From Psilocybe azurescens (lineage: Eukaryota > Basidiomycota > Agaricomycetes > Agaricales > Agrocybaceae), in NCBI GenBank assembly GCA_023853785.1, contig JAJIRX010000576.1:48463-112462 (forward strand): a stretch of 64,000 nt of DNA, read 5' to 3'. The translations under genes were made by a program, and so were the position numbers. The stretch's first letter is position 1. Every line of letters starts with the position of its first letter. A model generated the notes under the pieces. That model worked only from the letters and a program-made list of their open reading frames with translations. It did no database searches and was not told where the DNA came from. Of this stretch, positions 60,908 through 64,000 are shown one piece after another.

Positions 60908-63900
60908 ATGACATCTCGAGGCGGAACCTTCTCCGCAAACTACAACACCGACGACAGTGGTGAGCGAACACCTACATCAGACGTTCAACCCACTACCCAA
61001 ACTCCAGGACTATTGTCAGGAGAAGAATACTTCACCAACACCTCTGAACCCTCTGAAACCTCTGAACCGAATGAACAAATGCCTGACCAAATGGCTATTG
61101 ACACCCCGAAAACAAGGGAACTCTCTCTTAACAAACCTATCGCCCCTTCAACGTGAACGGTTTAAAAGCAAGAAATTCCTTCAAGAATGTATCCTCTATA
61201 TGGGGATCAACAAGGACGTCTATGACACTGAACCGAAGCTAGAATTGCGTTCATGCTCTCTTTCATGCAAGAAGGGAAGCGGTCATCTGGAAACAACAAT
61301 TCGTCCAGAACAAACTGAACCTCGACACAGGGGACATCGACTTACCGACATACAAAGAATTCATTGACGAATTCCAGAAGGCCTTCAAGCCAGAAGAAGA
61401 AGACATTGATGCATTGGACAAATTAAAAATGCTTCCGACAAAAGAACCTGACCGCTGAACAACTAGTAACCAAGTTCAAATTACTGGTTGGAGAAGCAGG
61501 GATGACCAATGACTCCAGCACCGCAAATAAACTCCTGATCGAGATGTTCAAGACGGCGCTAAACCCAGTGCTAGTACAGAAGATCATCCAGTCTGAGAAG
61601 AGGCCCACCAAGATCGAAGAATGGTATGACAAAGCCATGTCTTTCGATAGGAGCTATCGACTCGCGATGGCAATAAGAGGCCCATCTCAATCAAATGCGC
61701 AATTTATTCCCAGAGCCGTGCCAAGAAAGGACCCCTTTGCAATGGACGTCAATGTTATGACCACCGAGGAACGAACGAGCCTTATGAAAGGGGGCTTGTT
61801 TCAGATGCAAACAAACAGGACATCTCGCAGTAGATTGCCCTCAGAAGAAGAAAAACAACAACCCATTCATGTCGAAGGAGTTGCCGAAGAAAAAATGGAC
61901 ACCCAAGGACCTTCATGCCCATATCCGGGAGTTGAACATGGAGGAAAGGGAGGAACTGGCAAGTTTGGCGATGGGAAACCAGGAGGAGGATAACAACACT
62001 GAGGATTTTTAAAACGGAGAACCAAATCGACGTCGGTCTCTCCACGATTAGGCATCTATTCTGTATTTATGGCTACACTTGAGAATAAATCTATGCATTT
62101 ACCGATTTCTTTCTCTGCCATAAAAAACGGAAAGCCACAAATCGTCGAAACCTTGGGTCTAATTGACTCTGGAGCTGGTGGAAAATTCATCGACCAAAAC
62201 TATGCTAGAAAACTAGGACTTGAACAAAAAAACCTGAAGAGGAGCCTCCACGGTGTACAACGTAGACGGAACTCTCAACAAGAAAGGAACAATCTCTACT
62301 TTCGTAGAACTCAATCTCACTATCGGGAACAGAACGAACAAGGAAATTCTATTTGTCTCTGGATTAGGACGACAAAAATTATTCTAGGACTACCTTGGCT
62401 TCAGAAACGAAACCCTGACATTGATTGGGAAACTGGAAAAGTTAAATGGAGAGTTTCCAAATCTATCCGCACCACTACTGTGGAAGAAGAACTGGAAGAA
62501 ACTGAACCGATCATAGACACCACGGACGTCCCACTTGAAGACTTCAACACTTTGGTAATAGATTTTATCGAAGCCAAAGACTCCAAAGAATTGGACCAGG
62601 CATGGATCAACGCGAAAACTACGGCTTCACAAACTCTGGCAATGGAACACGAAAATAGGACACCCGCTAAGCCTCTGGAAGAACTTATTCCCCGGACCTC
62701 CACGACTATCTCGGACTTTTTGACAAAAAGCAGCAGATCGATTTCCCATCTCAAGACCCTGGGACCACAAAATCGAACTGAAACCTGAATTCAAACCGAA
62801 ACCATGCAAGGTCTACAGCCTCACCCGGAAGAACAAATCGAACAGGACAAATTTCTTAAAGAAATGCTAGACAAAGGATATATCGTCAGATCAGAATCAG
62901 ACATTGCTTAGCCCTTTTTCTTCGGTAGCCAAGAAGGATGGAAAACTGCGACCTTGTCAAGACTATCGATATCTAAATGAATGGACAGTAAAGAATGCCT
63001 ACCCTTTGCAACGGATCCCTGATCTACTGGACAAACTCAAAGGAGCGAAATTCTTTACCAAACTGGACATCAGACAAGGATACAACAATGTTCGCATTCG
63101 AAAGGAAGATCAACGGAAAGCTGCCTTCAAAACAAATCGAGGTCTCTTTGAACCCACAGTTATGTTCTTCGGATTATGCAATTCCCCAGCCACTTTTCAA
63201 TCCATGATGGATTCGCTGTTTGAAGGCGAAATATCTGGAGGATTTGTGATTATCTACATGGATGACATCTTAATCTTTGCTGAAAATCAAGAAGATTTGG
63301 CAAGATACGAACGGATTGTCCTGCAAAGGCTAAAGGATAACGACCTATACCTCAAACCGGAAAAATCGTCTTCAGACAACGAAAAGTCGAATATCTGGGA
63401 ATGATAATCGAAGAAGGAAGAATCTCCATGGACCAATCAAAACTTAAAGGAATCCGAGACTGTCCCGCACCCACCACAGTAAAGCAAGTCAGGGGATTCC
63501 TGGGATTTGAAATTTCTACGAAAATTCATCAGGAAGTTCTCTATGGTGGCACAACCCCTGAACGATCTCCTAAAGAAGGACAAGAAATTCGAATGGACGG
63601 ACGCAGCTCAACGAGCGTTTGGCGAACTAAAACGACGATTCACAGAAGAACCAGTTCTCTCTATGCCAGACCCGAGCAAACCATTTCAAATCGAATGCGG
63701 CGCCCTCTAAATATGCATCTGGAGCCGTTCTGACTCAACTCGATGGTAACGGTGAAAGACACCCATGTGCATTCATTTCAAAAACCTTTTCTGACCAGAA
63801 GAGGAACTATGATATGATCGAGAACTCCTGGCAATTGTCTGAGCATTACAGGAATGGAGACACTACATTCAAGGATCTGAACATCGGCGATCATCCATTC

Positions 63901-64000
63901 TGACCACAAGAACCTGACCTACTTAGAAGCCCAAGAAACCTGAACAGGCGGCAAGCTCGATGGTCATTATACCTATCAGACCGATCTGAAACTAATCCAT
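60908..64000 (+). mobile_element. Ty3/gypsy LTR retrotransposon, gag-pol part (cut by window end)
   Basis: ATG 60908 starts a gag-like polar N-terminus. KKFLQECILYMGINKDVYD and LVTKFKLLVGEAGMTND follow in shifted frames. A CCHC zinc knuckle (CFRCKQTGHLAVDC) is at about 61799-61840. The protease motif IDSGAGGKFIDQNYARK is near 62165-62210. Reverse transcriptase 62904-63404 has DGKLRPCQDYRYLNEWTVKN, then KLDIRQGYNNVRIRKEDQRK, MFFGLCNSPATFQSMMD and IIYMDDILIF with the YMDD active site. The RNase H region (KKFEWTDAAQRAFGELKRRF, then ASGAVLTQL and DHKNLTYLEAQE) runs to the window edge. Integrase and 3' LTR lie beyond. Many frame changes and stops interrupt it, so it is decayed, mis-sequenced, or both. 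A 5' LTR may cover part of 60410-60880 but cannot be confirmed without the 3' copy. Confidence 0.9.

Overview
The window looks like nuclear DNA of an Agaricomycete (mushroom-forming basidiomycete). Introns are short (about 50-110 bp, GT..AG) and dense. A CACTA/tnp2-type transposon abuts a Ty3/gypsy retrotransposon. There are decayed F-box and BTB genes of the kind expanded in Agaricomycetes, and the housekeeping genes read as typical basidiomycete orthologues. No prokaryotic, organellar or rRNA/tRNA features were seen.

Layout. 1-0.8 kb: C-terminal end of a probable Zn2Cys6 transcription factor (+). 2.9-4.9 kb: Dal5-type MFS permease (+). 5-9.4 kb: gene-poor, with an F-box relic. 9.4-12.4 kb: tandem pair of NmrA/EasG-like NAD(P)-binding genes, the second dead. 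12.6-12.8 kb: MITE-like inverted-repeat element. 15.6-16.3 kb: FKBP12 (+). 18.6-19.2 kb: BTB domain gene (-). 21.2-22.4 kb: secreted Lys-His-Gly repeat protein (+). 22.8-24.4 kb: VPS4 (+). 25.5-26.6 kb: two unrecognised minus-strand genes. 26.9-31.5 kb: CAND1 (+). 32.0-34.2 kb: F-box gene and an F-box-like fragment (-). 34.5-35.1 kb: small unrecognised gene (+). 36.3-38.6 kb: Sat4/Hal4-type kinase (-). 41.6-42.1 kb: GC-rich four-helix membrane protein (+). 43.4-44.2 kb: ribosomal protein eL19 (+). 46.2-48.3 kb: Esa1-type MYST acetyltransferase (+). 48.7-49.9 kb: EFM5-type methyltransferase (-), divergent from ADE8 (GAR transformylase, +, 50.1-50.8 kb). 51.6-54.6 kb: kinase-like protein with degenerate catalytic motifs (+). 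55.1-57.1 kb: MCT-type MFS transporter (-). 57.8-58.3 kb: Mediator subunit Med9 (-). 58.9-60.3 kb: 5' part of a CACTA-like transposon. 60.9-64.0 kb: gag-protease-RT-RNase H of a Ty3/gypsy element, cut by the window end.

The genes do not form an obvious pathway cluster. This is ordinary housekeeping euchromatin interrupted by accessory islands. The most important property for any reader is that many deeply conserved genes (FKBP12, VPS4, CAND1, ESA1, EFM5, ADE8, the Sat4-like kinase) carry one- or two-base frameshifts, usually at short homopolymers, while protein similarity continues across the break in another frame. The simplest explanation is residual base-calling error in a long-read assembly. 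Every broken-gene call here, including F-box, BTB and retroelement genes, must be read with that in mind. The most unusual biological items are the secreted KHG-repeat protein, the pseudokinase-like gene and the MITE candidate.
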